From the NCBI GenBank assembly GCA_036244855.1, contig BQKZ01002238.1, forward strand, positions 11,217-30,806: a DNA stretch of 19,590 nucleotides. Reading direction: 5' to 3'. Source of the DNA: Temnopleurus reevesii. Taxonomy: Eukaryota > Echinodermata > Echinoidea > Temnopleuroida > Temnopleuridae. Positions within the stretch are counted from its first letter, which is position 1, and every line of letters starts with the position of its first letter. The notes under the pieces are model-generated. The model did not search any database and was not told where the DNA came from. It was given only the letters and a program-made list of their open reading frames with translations. Positions 9,718-18,517 of the stretch are shown one piece after another. The position numbers and the translations under genes are program-made.

Positions 9718-10462
9718 GGGCAGTATTCTGGTAGGTGTCTAATCTCAAAATATTATCTTATCTTTAAATTGCTATTCTGGAAGCTGTCTTAATATCTCGG
9801 TGTCCTAACTTTTGTCATATCTTTTGTCTTATCTCCCCTGCGCGCCATAAAAATGCAGTGCGCAATGTATTGCACGCAAGAGAGATAAGATAACTTGGTA
9901 TTCTGAAAAGTGTCTTATCTTTTGTCTTATCTTTTCTAACATATTACTTCAAATAGAGATTTAGGACACCTCCTAGATGTCTTATCTCCACCATGGCGGC
10001 AATTTTTCTTGCAGTAAATATTATTTAAGAATAGATCATGTTAAGAAATGAATGTCTGATTATGAAAGACCAATACAGACTTTCAAAAAGTTCTTTTCTG
10101 TGAATTTTTATGCATTTTGTTTACCTGTGTTTTGATGCAACAGGATGAATTTCTTGAACATGTGCTCAAAACAAACACGTGATGATTAGGACAATTAATT
10201 TGTTAGTGCGCAGTACACAAAGTATTTCAGCGTATTGAAACTGTGTTGCGCAGGGGCTTCGGCTATGGTTTTCATTGGTCAATGAGCTTGAGAGAGGAAT
10301 GGAACATTGATTTCAATTGGTTGTCTGAGATAAGATAGACGGGTCCTAAGAGAGATAAGACAGAGAAAAGAGAGTTTTCAGACTGTCTTAGCACTGTCTC
10401 ATCTTATGGAGATAAGACAAAAGATAAGACACCGAGATAAGACAGCTAACAGAATACCGCCC
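9718..10462. mobile_element. Harbinger-like non-autonomous DNA transposon, 745 bp
   Basis: The left end gggcagtattctggtaggtg is mirrored by the right end, whose complement reads gggcggtattctgttagctg. The inverted similarity continues with tctcggtgtcctaac / tctcggtgtcttatc and ttttgtcttatctcc. Both ends are flanked by CTG (9715-9717 and 10463-10465), a 3-bp duplication of the CWG type known for PIF/Harbinger transposons. No transposase frame is present. The element carries thirteen copies of TTATCT/AGATAA, clustered near both ends (nine at 9718-9990, five of them on the left of 9900, and the rest at 10325-10440). The superfamily is inferred from the duplication and GC-rich terminus, not from a protein. 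Confidence 0.8.
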
Positions 10463-11109
10463 CTGGATTCTAAGTATTATAGTTCAATTGTAACTAATCG
10501 GCTTAAGAAATACCACATACAAACAATCTCTGAGAGAATCTCCTCCCCCCCACACATAACTTCGTTGGCAAGAAACGTACATAAATTTGAATCTATTAGG
10601 ATGTGTTTTTGTTGTGAGAGCAAAGTGTGATTAAAAGTGAAAATCTTGACTTGCCTATAGCTCTTCCCCGAATGAAAAATTTTGAAAAGCGAGTTGCTCT
10701 GTCAATCATTATCAACCATCCTATCACACCAATGCCCAACAGAGGGCGTATTCTCTGAAGATCGTACGTGTGTGATTGAATTGTAATGGAGTTATCATAT
10801 GCCTCCTCAACCCAACTAAACACAGATCACGAGAGATGATTGTGGAAACTTGTAAATTGTCAGTGTCATCTCCTGGAGTAGATTCAATGATTCAATCAAA
10901 TAAAGCTTTAAGGCAATCGGTGAGTATGGAGTACATTTACTCTCACTAACAAAATACAAAGCCTTAGGAATCAGAGAAGTTTTCTCTCTATACTTATGAA
11001 ATACTCCAGGAAAAGAAATAACTTAGAAAAGCAGTCAGAATTACCAAATAACATGAAGGGTCTATGGAGGAATAGTGTATTGCACATAGTTACACTTCTC
11101 TTTAAAGTA
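10463..11109. other. Non-coding stretch
   Basis: No gene, RNA or repeat recognised. Short frames at 10406-10630 and 10596-10823 are chance, and the first lies partly in the transposon end. Confidence 0.4.
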
Positions 11110-11268
11110 CAGTCCAACCTTGTTATAAAGAGCTCTGATACAACAAGATCTTGTTATAAAAATGGTGGTTTTCCTGGTCCCATCTCTTTGTATTTTATTG
11201 TATTTTGGCCCTGATTATAGAGATAATTTCTCTGGCCCCAAGGACCTTGTTATAACAAGGTTTAACTG
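11110..11268 (+). mobile_element. pogo-like MITE, complete, TA duplication
   Basis: The left end cagtccaaccttgttataaa and right end ccttgttataacaaggttta (then actg) form inverted repeats (cagt-(c/t)-(c/a)-aaccttgttataa). TA sits on each side (11108-11109 and 11269-11270). TA duplication plus a CAGT...TTGTTATAA terminus suits the Tc1/mariner-related pogo/Tigger group. At 159 bp it has no coding capacity. The interior contains a second inner inverted motif, ttgttataa at about 11150. Confidence 0.85.
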
Positions 11269-11270
11269 TA

Positions 11271-11570
11271 AAACAATATATTATATGGGTTAATTAAATT
11301 CATGTTGGTGATTGGATACGCATAGCCACACGATGGAGAACATTCGTCACATTCACCTTCGCCCAAGGACAGAACATTTTATTATGTCACCTAGTGGTAA
11401 AGCATTTGCACTTAAAGAAGAGCCACAAAGGAAATCATGAATACAACATATTTTACAAGTACGAAAAGGTGATTATGTGGATAATATGTTGAAAGAACTG
11501 TTTTATACCAAATTCGATCATGTAAAACAAAAAACCTGATTTTAGGGCTCGTTTTTTGCATTTCGTTTTC
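11271..11570. other. Non-coding stretch
   Basis: Nothing recognised on either strand. Confidence 0.35.
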
Positions 11571-11610
11571 GGGATATTTCGAGTTATTTCGAGTTATTTC
11601 GTGTTATTTC
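11571..11610. repeat. Four 10-bp tandem units (nnnttatttc)
   Basis: gggatatttc, gagttatttc, gagttatttc, gtgttatttc follow each other without gaps. They end six bases before a palindromic CRE site (tgacgtca, 11616-11623). Confidence 0.85.
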
Positions 11611-11615
11611 GGTAA

Positions 11616-11623
11616 TGACGTCA
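11616..11623. promoter_or_regulatory. Consensus CRE/ATF site TGACGTCA
   Basis: A full palindromic cAMP-response element lies immediately after the 10-bp tandem repeat. There is no gene start nearby that it can be assigned to, so its function is unproven. Confidence 0.3.
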
Positions 11624-12578
11624 AGGAAGGGACATTTGCAGAAGGAACCATCCAGCATAATTCTAAAGGGCAAACTGCCTTCCTCTACATGCTTCGAATT
11701 ATTGTATTTATTTACTTTTATGTCCTGTAAAGCTATCCAAAATACTATGACGGCAAACGCTCTTGTAAGTAAAGTGCAAGTGCATTGTTGTCGTAAATCA
11801 AATGGTACGCTCGCACATTCTTTCCTTTATTTCTTATGCCTTTTATATCTGAGAAAATAATTGCCACACTCAAAGAGTCGGGTTGTTATTGTAACATTTC
11901 ATTCATTGGACATGTCTATTAACTGAATTTCACATCCTTTCAAGCAGTGTGTTGTGGATGCATAGCTCTATTATGTACACTAAGAAAATTCCTTCCTCTT
12001 ATTATGCTGAGTAATGTTGAACATGAATACACCGTATCAATCGGAGAAATACTTTCTTTTGTGTGCATATAACCATTTCGAAGGCTTCAGTGGAAGTTGT
12101 TTGGTTTGTCCAATTTTTTTTTCTTTCTTGCTCAAAATGTTGTCCCTTTTTTGATGTCACAATACCAATCACCTTTCGCACTCCGTTCGAATTATGTTTG
12201 TCAAACCCGCACGTTCCAGGCTTGATAATGTCTTCGTGATTCTCTTTTAACAAATGCCAAATAACATTGGTGCGCAGTCTACTTCTGCTTATCAAAGAAT
12301 TCTATGTGTGCTTATCAACCTGCGCACATTCTAAGTTTAGTGCACATGCTTTTGACAGCACATTCAATAAACCCATTGAATACTGGAGCCAGGTAGTCCC
12401 TGCACGAAGTCAAAGGGAATTACAGAATTCAGTAGTCAATGGGCTTAGCTATTGTGACGTATGAGAGAACTTGTGATAATACATGGAGATGGGCCAGCCA
12501 AACCAGATAAACCCAAAGATATAAGGGTATTTGATTCACCTGACTTGTGTAACATAACAGATGATGCCTTTTAGTGTT
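11624..12578. other. Non-coding stretch
   Basis: No recognised gene or repeat. The 97-codon - strand frame at 12002-12295 and the + frame at 11615-11860 show no domain, no supporting splice pattern and no family resemblance. Confidence 0.35.
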
Positions 12579-12703
12579 GGGAACATACCAAACTTTCCAC
12601 CATCAGGATTTGAAATGCTATTTTGAGACGCTTTAATTTCCAAGACGACTAAATTTCCCTCAATAGCATTTCAAACCCTTCAGCAAACATTTGATATGTT
12701 CCC
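12579..12703. mobile_element. Hairpin MITE, about 125 bp
   Basis: The left arm (12579-12626: gggaacataccaaactttcc, then ggatttgaaatgctatttt) pairs with the complement of the right arm (12659-12703: gggaacatatcaaatgtttg, then ggtttgaaatgctattgag). The arms match over about 45 bp with a few mismatches and a roughly 32-bp loop. There is no coding capacity and no clear target duplication. Confidence 0.8.
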
Positions 12704-13062
12704 TCCCCTGCCAGTCATCTACATAAGCCTTTTTTTCCACACATACCTTATGCTAGCTTTCAAAAACTTAACCCCATTTGGCTAAGGAGCTCTATATTAT
12801 GCTAGAGGAAGGAGTAAGGAGTAATGTATTAATGACAAAAAAGTTAGTTTACAGTATCTTTCAGAAAGATAACACCTTTCTGGTTAGATGATTTAACAAG
12901 TAAAACATCACTTGACAGGCTTTGCTGCATTGTGCAATTTGTAAATGGAAGCTATTGACTTGAACCTTTTCTTCATAGCACCAGTAGCATACAAAAACAG
13001 ATTTAGAAGTTAGATTGTGCTCTTGATAAGTAGCATACTGTGAGATAGTATCTTTTTTGCAC
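12704..13062. other. Non-coding stretch left of the DIRS element
   Basis: No gene or repeat recognised. The 67-codon - strand frame at 12861-13064 lacks any family resemblance. Confidence 0.35.
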
Positions 13063-13137
13063 ATTCTATTGCGTAATACTAGATGGATATTACGTCAGGA
13101 GAGAGCCCGCCATAGCGCATGCATAGATGATCCAATT
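13063..13137 (+). repeat. DIRS left inverted terminal repeat
   Basis: This stretch (gatattacgtcaggagagag, then cccgccatagcgcatgcata, gatgatccaatt) is the inverse of 16955-17029 over 75 bp, with scattered changes. It contains the cre-like ttacgtca twice (13090 and 13136), and the repeat may hold the element's promoter. Confidence 0.88.
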
Positions 13138-13308
13138 ACGTCAAGAGCATGCTTTACTACAGATCAAGGGAAAAATTCTCTTTGATTTTCTTGGAAATTT
13201 TCATCCTTCGGAAATATTTCCTTTTCGAGCCAGTATTAAGTTGTGTTTTGTTCATCATATCTCGTGGACAGTTTTTTCGCGATTTTATATTGCTTTTTGC
13301 AATTAATC

Positions 13309-14299
13309 ATGGATTCAACGGCTTTGAAGAAAGTCAAAAGTGCCGCTGCTGCTTCACGGAAGCCCCAGGCAGTGACGTCAGCCGCTACAGGCCACCTACC
13401 CCAAGCCTAGCGCCACAGGCGGAGAAACCCAGTCATACAGTGGCAAGCAGGACATGGATGCTGAAATGGGAGTTTCTACGGATGTAGAAGAAGATTACTC
13501 ACTGCTATATCAGATGAAGTGCCTCTTTTTGCTGCCAAGTTTGCTGTGAACAATGATATTGGGGACCCCGTAGAAGAAGATATAGTACATTCAGCTACGT
13601 ACTTGCTCACACACCAACTAGAGAGTAAATCATTGGACGACACAGCAGCAAAGTATGCTGTACCCAGCACCTGCCAAGCAATAGACTCACCGAAAGTAAA
13701 TCCATTCATCTGGGATAATCTCCCAACGCACACCAAGTCAAGAGACCTAAAACTGCAAAAAATCCAGAAATCTTTGACTAAAGGCATTAATGCTTTTACC
13801 CGTTCTCTTGCTCCTGACAACATCACGGAGTCAAAACAAGATGCTTTGGCGCTTTTGTGTAATTCTTCTTTCGAGTTAAATTGTTTACGGTGAGAACTGA
13901 TCAGACCTGACCTATAGGCGAAATGTGCGAGACTATGTAAACCGGAAAATGTGGTTGGTACTACCAACAAACTGCTCTTTGGAGACAATCTTAGCAAGAC
14001 GATTAAAGACCTAATGGAAGACCAAAAAGTTACCACAGACGTGATAAAAAGGTCAAAGGAGGAACTACACAAGTCCTCATCCCTACAGTGGATTTAAACC
14101 GTCAAGTTTCACCAACTCCGGTCAATGCAGCTATACGGAGGCAGGTTGGACCAGATCACGTGCCCCATTTACAGCTACTAGGCCACAGTCGAACACAGGT
14201 GATCGGGCTCTTTTTTTAGAGCGAGGCCCCAGGCAATATCGCCAGCCACCAGACGACAAGAAGCCGCCAGCGACTCAACAGACACAAAGGAAACGTTAA
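13309..14299 (+). pseudogene. DIRS gag (ORF1), broken
   Basis: ATG at 13309 opens MDSTALKKVKSAAAASRKPQ, and the frame stops at TAG 13408. A shifted frame (ATGGETQSYSGKQD) covers 13411-13500. The main block is open at 13519-13893 and holds the DIRS gag signature PKVNPFIWDNL followed by KSRDLKLQKIQKSLTKG. A frame change at the TGA (13891-13893) and an internal TAG (about 13916) precede ARLCK...NKLLFGDNLSKTIKDLMEDQ, which ends near 14096. A basic, Gln/Pro-rich tail (RGPRQYRQPPDDKKPPATQQ) ends in TAA at 14297-14299. At least two frameshifts and one in-frame stop make the gene dead. In DIRS elements this protein forms the particle that packages the RNA. Confidence 0.85.
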
Positions 14300-14346
14300 A
14301 CCTCGATGAGGTGAGTGCATTATCCTTTTTTCCATCTTGTACATGC

Positions 14347-15300
14347 AATAATATATTATCACCTGCAGTTGGAGGTCAACTATATCATTTTCAGGAGAAT
14401 TGGCAAGCTAATACGTCTGACCAATTCATACTTAATGCCATAAAGGGCTATAAATTAGAGTTTGAGGCCACGCTGCTTCCATTCAGAGATAAACCCCCAA
14501 ACAGCTACAGGCTTAATGATACAGAAAGGAAGGCTCTTTCAATTAAAATCAACAAGCTATACCTTAAAGGTGTCATTGAGCCTTGTTCAAAAGAAAAGGG
14601 GAAATTTGTTTCAAACAACTTCTCTAGGCCAAAGAAAAATGGAGGTACACGCCTCATTATTAGACTTTATTAGACTTGACAGACCTAACCAAATTCTTGC
14701 CATACCAATATTTCAAAATCATTGGAAAATGTACATGTACATACTGCGGTACAACTCTTGTCCAATCACTCCTACATGACATTGGTCGACCTCCAAGGTG
14801 CATATTATGCAGTTCCTATCCACCACTCCCATAGAAAATTATTCTCAATGACACACTCATTATTGGGGACACAATGGAACAAACTCTAGACTCTGTTAAG
14901 CAGTTACCCAGGGCTTGGAAAGCCGTGGATTCCTTTTACATCCAGAACAATATGTACTACAACCTCAAAGAGAAATCCTATTTTTGGGTTTTATCTTGAA
15001 TTCAAAATTCATGACAATACGATTGCCGGAGGCAAATGCATGAAATTGTGCAGCTCTGCTCAGAGCTTTGAAATTCCCAAACCAATTCTATCAGGCAAGC
15101 TGGTGGCAGCATTCCGAGCAGTCCAATATGGACCGTTGTTCTAAAGAGCATTAGAGAAAGACAAGGTTGTTCATTATGACAGAAGAATGTCATTATTGCA
15201 TGAGGCTAAACAAGAACTGCAGTGGTGGATATTAAATGTCACGACAGCCTGAATGCCTATCAGAAGGCCAATTCCAACTACTGAAGTTTCGTACATTAAT
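14347..15300 (+). pseudogene. DIRS reverse transcriptase, broken and internally deleted
   Basis: The opening GGQLYHFQENWQ, ILNAIKGYKLEF, LKGVIEPCSKE and SRPKKNGGTRLI is the typical DIRS RT finger region. It stops at 14671 and continues in another frame (DLTDL.KFLPYQYFKI). Motif A is kept as VDLQGAYYAVPIH (near 14777-14816). About 45 residues are then missing, and the catalytic Y-x-D-D box is replaced by I-L-N-D-T-L-I-I-G-D (near 14842), so one catalytic aspartate is lost. Further on are LNSKFMTIRLPEA, AFRAVQYGPLF followed by a stop, and ELQWWILNVTTA followed by a stop. The sequence ends at SYIN, where a MITE interrupts it. About 65 residues of the following RNase H start also appear deleted. 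The enzyme would copy element RNA to DNA; this copy cannot. Confidence 0.88.
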
Positions 15301-15726
15301 GAGTACACACGAGTAAATAATCTCCCATAGGCTTACGTGCAAAATGGCACCAAATCACACATTCATTAAAATAGATCCTATCTATAGATTTTTAGTTAAA
15401 TTACAGAGAGTGATCGAAATATCACGTTCTTTTGAAAAATTTACTTTTCAGGGGCACTTTATCTGCTAAAAAAAAGCTTTGGCGGCTGAAATGAGAGTAA
15501 CCGATAATTTAGCACCACGCCTACTATGAATCTCATAAATGGTCTTAGGATATGAAACATTCCATAAATAGCCCAAAAACTTTAGAAATTCTCCAGAATG
15601 AAAAAATAATTAAAGAATATAATATTCTCTTATCAATATGACATTCTAAAACATTACATTCTTATGCAAATTTACCTACGCCTTCCCGAAATTCATTGCA
15701 AGTGAATTATTTACTCGTGTGAAACC
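15301..15726. mobile_element. MITE inserted in the DIRS element, 426 bp
   Basis: The ends gagtacacacgagtaaataa and, on the complementary strand, ggtttcacacgagtaaataa form inverted repeats whose shared core is cacacgagtaaataat (15306-15321 and 15706-15721). TAAT flanks both sides (15297-15300 and 15727-15730). Removing the insert and one TAAT restores an in-frame join of SYIN to NMGG, a segment conserved in DIRS RNase H, which supports these borders. There is no open frame of note inside. The family was not recognised. Confidence 0.85.
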
Positions 15727-15730
15727 TAAT

Positions 15731-16272
15731 AACATGGGTGGAATGAGATCCATGGATTGTAACAAAGTTACATTAGATATTTGGAAGTGGTGTATTCACC
15801 ACAGAGTTTGGCTTACAGCATCACACTTGCCTGGAAAATCAAATGTAGGGGCAGATCAGCTGTCCAGGAAATTTGATGACAGGACAGAGTGGATGCTTAT
15901 TTGCATCACGTTTGAATAAACAGGTGGATAAATTTGTTTCATGGATGCCTGACCCAGATGCGGTCTCAGTTGATGCATTCACACTAAAGTGGAATGGACT
16001 GAAATTTTATGCATTCCCACCATTCTGCCTGATAACAAAATGCCTGCAAAAAGTAAGGAAAGATGATGCACATGGAATTATGGTTGTACCCAATTGGCCT
16101 AGTCCTGCATGGTTTCCACTCATGACCATAGGGAAACCAATATTACTTCATAGGAGCTCTTCACTCCTCACACTACCAAACTCTAACACATCACATCCCT
16201 TATACATGCAGCTCTCGATCTCCTTTGTTGCAGGCTCTGAGCAAACCACTCGAGCGCCAAGGAATTCCAAGG
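15731..16272 (+). pseudogene. DIRS RNase H and following pol segment, broken
   Basis: NMGGMRSMDCNKVTLDIWKW, then CIHHRVWLTASHLPGKSNVGAD and QLSRKFDDRTEW form the C-terminal half of a DIRS RNase H (the AxHxPGxxNxxAD...SR box with its catalytic aspartate). A frameshift near 15875-15920 moves the reading to VDKFVSWMPDPDAVSVDAFT, WNGLKFYAFPPFCLI, then GIMVVPNWPSPAWFP, the conserved segment after RNase H in DIRS pol. Beyond about 16200 similarity fades. The N-terminal half of RNase H is missing, independent of the MITE insertion just upstream. Confidence 0.85.
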
Positions 16273-16683
16273 GACATCATCAACATCATGACCGCTTCTT
16301 GGAGGAGTTCTACCAAGGCACAATACGGTATCTACATTAAGAAATGGTTTAAAGGAGGACTCCGGACCAAGAATTTCTTGCTCTGATTCAAAGCGCAAAA
16401 ATCAGACAAACAGATGAAAAAAAGTTTGAGCGAAAACGGACAACAAATAANATGGCTAAAAGAAACATTGAAGTCTGCTGGCATTGATACAGACGTGTTT
16501 AAAGCCCATAGCACACGAGCAGTGTCAACATCGGCTGCGAGTAGAGGTGACGTACCAGTAGCTTCAATACTTGAACAAGCTGGATGGGTCAGCGAGAGAA
16601 CTTTTCTTCACTATTACAATAAACCTCAAGACAACAGGACGGCAAGCTTCTCTTTAGCCGTTACTCACTCGGCTAATGAATGA
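16273..16683 (+). pseudogene. DIRS tyrosine recombinase remnant
   Basis: The N-terminal start is visible as TASWRSSTKAQYGIYIKKWF (from about 16291) and stops at TGA 16384. After a deletion the C-terminal catalytic part follows in another frame: WLKETLKSAGIDTDVFKAHSTRA, VPVASILEQAGWVSERTFLHYYNKP. It ends at TGA 16681-16683. The HSTR motif (H-x-x-R), the W three residues after the ILEQ helix and the tyrosine in HYYNKP are three parts of the R-H-R-(H/W)-Y active site. The first catalytic arginine and core-binding domain lie in the missing portion. One base is unresolved at 16451. Intact, the enzyme integrates the circular DNA copy. Confidence 0.88.
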
Positions 16684-16769
16684 GTGAGTTTCATTATAAC
16701 AGGTATGTTGTTTGGAATTCAAAATATACTTCATGATTGCGTTGTATTTGGATTGCAAGTGCTTCAAAA

Positions 16770-16825
16770 TCTCCTGACGAAATATCCATTGATTATTACA
16801 CAATAGAATAGAAAGATTAAACGAG
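16770..16825 (+). repeat. DIRS internal complementary region
   Basis: On the complementary strand the first part, 16825-16807 (ctcgtttaatctttctatt), is identical to the right end of the element at 17057-17075. The second part (attctattgtgtaataatca, then atggatatttcgtcaggaga) matches the left terminal repeat at 13063-13103. The region is thus complementary to the joined right and left ends, as expected for the template that completes the circle junction in DIRS replication. Confidence 0.9.
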
Positions 16826-16954
16826 GGCGATATTATGTCCCCTCCTCTCCCACCCTGTTACTCAATATGGAACACATGGCTACTTCGAACAAGAGTTCAG
16901 TTTCCTGTATAATCTTTCTTATAATGTTGACAATCCGAATCCTTCATTTTCCAA

Positions 16955-17075
16955 AATTGGCTCATCTACACATGCACTATGGCAGGCTCTCTCTCGTCGT
17001 AATATCACCCTCCTATTGCTTAATAGAATTGAGATTAAGCTTCGAACAGGTAAGTTCTCGTTTAATCTTTCTATT
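16955..17075 (+). repeat. DIRS right inverted terminal repeat with terminal extension
   Basis: Positions 16955-17029 are the inverse of 13063-13137. The right side continues to 17075 with sequence absent on the left but copied in the internal complementary region. The extension contains a consensus splice donor, cag|gtaagt (17048-17056). Confidence 0.88.
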
Positions 17076-17179
17076 ATTGAGCTGCTATGTCTTAACTCTT
17101 TCACTATGAAGTACACTATTTGCACTGCACAAAATCTCAATGACAACATATTTGAACTCATTATAGGATACCAAGAAGT

Positions 17180-17470
17180 TGGTCTCACATGACCTTTGAA
17201 ACTGTCCTTTTCCTTGAAAATATTGGTAGTGCCAACTCGCCCTTTTCATCACAGTTTCTATGAAAATTGAGCAAACAATTTAGCAATGAAAGCAAAATTT
17301 GAATCTCAAGGTTACAATTTTTGAAAGACAACCTTGGAGGATCATTGACCTAGTCCTGGAAATTGCTCCACATTATTTGGGTTTCCCAATGACCCTGGTG
17401 TGAAAGTTTGATGAAAATTGGGCAAGAAGTTTTTGACAATTCGTAAATATTGACATCATCATTGGAAAGC
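17180..17470. repeat. Old dispersed repeat, low-grade
   Basis: The two stretches tttctatgaaaattgagcaa (near 17256) and agtttgatgaaaattgggca (near 17405) are direct relatives. ggatcattgacct (17339) recalls the 3088-3286 repeat. The borders are not definable by eye. Confidence 0.35.
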
Positions 17471-18319
17471 AGTGGCACCAGCACTATGAAGCTATATAAT
17501 TTTCAACACAAAGCTTGTGATGATTTTACCAGAACATACGGTACTCATTTTTCATAGGCTTACAATGTTTCATGGAATATCTTTGCAATCCTATTTGTGG
17601 TCATGGAGTTAAAATCTTGATATACATTTCTTTACATTTACCAAAATAGGACTAATGCTTTAATCTGCATTGGCCATGATAAACTCTATCATATGAGAAC
17701 ACAAAATATGCATCCACCAAATAGTAGTTTTATATTTTAGTGTGAATTAATAAAGAAAGGTCATGAAGGAAGAACAGGAATAATCATGAATTAATAGCCG
17801 CCTAACCTTCTCTTTGGTACAATCAAGAAAGTCAACATCTATGTGACTTGTGCAGATTTCTATTCAAGTCAACATTTCCTCGAATCAGAAAATCGCTACT
17901 TATATTAAGTGATCTGTGTTCATTTATCAAATCTGTAATATTGAGAGAAACACACTTGAAAACTAGCACCATATCTCAGTATTACAGCTGTGATAATCAG
18001 GGTCTTCATTCAACATGTCATTGGTGTTTATACTGTGTAACAACAGTGTTACAACACTACAAGTGATGAATTGCACTTGATTCAAGAACATTTTTTTCAT
18101 ATATATCAGTGTTCAATTTGATTCCATTTAAATGTTAAAATACAATCAAGCTTATTCAGCACTGGGGTAGTTCTTGCATATTTTGCCATTGCACACTTTA
18201 AACTATGAGTTAGTATTTTTCAAACACCATAAGTTTACAGCACAGTGCACTATACTTGTTCCATGAGCTCAGTCTTCAGTGGTGGAGTCTCTTGTTGAGG
18301 TTTATTGCTGATTCCTTGA
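17471..18319. other. Non-coding stretch
   Basis: No coding similarity; the small + frame at 17848-18066 looks like chance. No RNA or inverted repeat of note. Confidence 0.35.
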
Positions 18320-18517
18320 GACGGTTTGATCTTAGGATTGGGTGCTGTACATGGAGAAAGGATGGTGGAAAGATGATATTAATACATGGTCTTGATTGTT
18401 GATCTATAAGATGGTTTGATCTTAGGATTGGGTGCTGTACAGAGGGATAGGACAGTGGAAAGATGATATTAATACATGGTCTTGATTGTTGATCCTATAA
18501 GACGGTTTGATGCTGTC
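18320..18517. repeat. Tandem duplication, about 90-bp unit, 2.2 copies
   Basis: Units start at 18320 (gacggtttgatcttaggatt), 18410 (gatggtttgatcttaggatt) and 18501 (gacggtttgatgctgtc, cut short). The first two differ mainly in the middle (acatggagaaaggatgg against acagagggataggacag) and by a single-base indel near the end. Confidence 0.92.

Larger units (their letters stand above)
13063..17075 (+). mobile_element. DIRS-type tyrosine-recombinase retrotransposon, degraded copy
   Basis: The order is inverted terminal repeat, gag, reverse transcriptase, RNase H, tyrosine recombinase, internal complementary region, inverted terminal repeat. This is specific to DIRS1-like elements, which insert through a circular DNA intermediate with a tyrosine recombinase and make no target duplication. 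All protein regions are recognisable but each is broken. The 4.0-kb span includes a 426-bp MITE inserted at 15301-15726. The ends are set by comparison of the repeats: the internal complementary region ends its match with the left repeat near 13063-13065 and with the right repeat at 17075. One unresolved base lies at 16451. Confidence 0.93.

Noticed and set aside
12002..12295. 97-codon - strand frame as a gene
   Set aside because: No domain, no convincing splice borders, and no continuation into neighbouring coding sequence.
13476..14072. 198-codon - strand open frame
   Set aside because: It lies antisense to the recognisable DIRS gag region, whose + strand frames match the family; it is a shadow frame.
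18001..18060. Small palindrome tgtaac-aacagt-gttaca
   Set aside because: Six-base arms are expected by chance in a window of this length.
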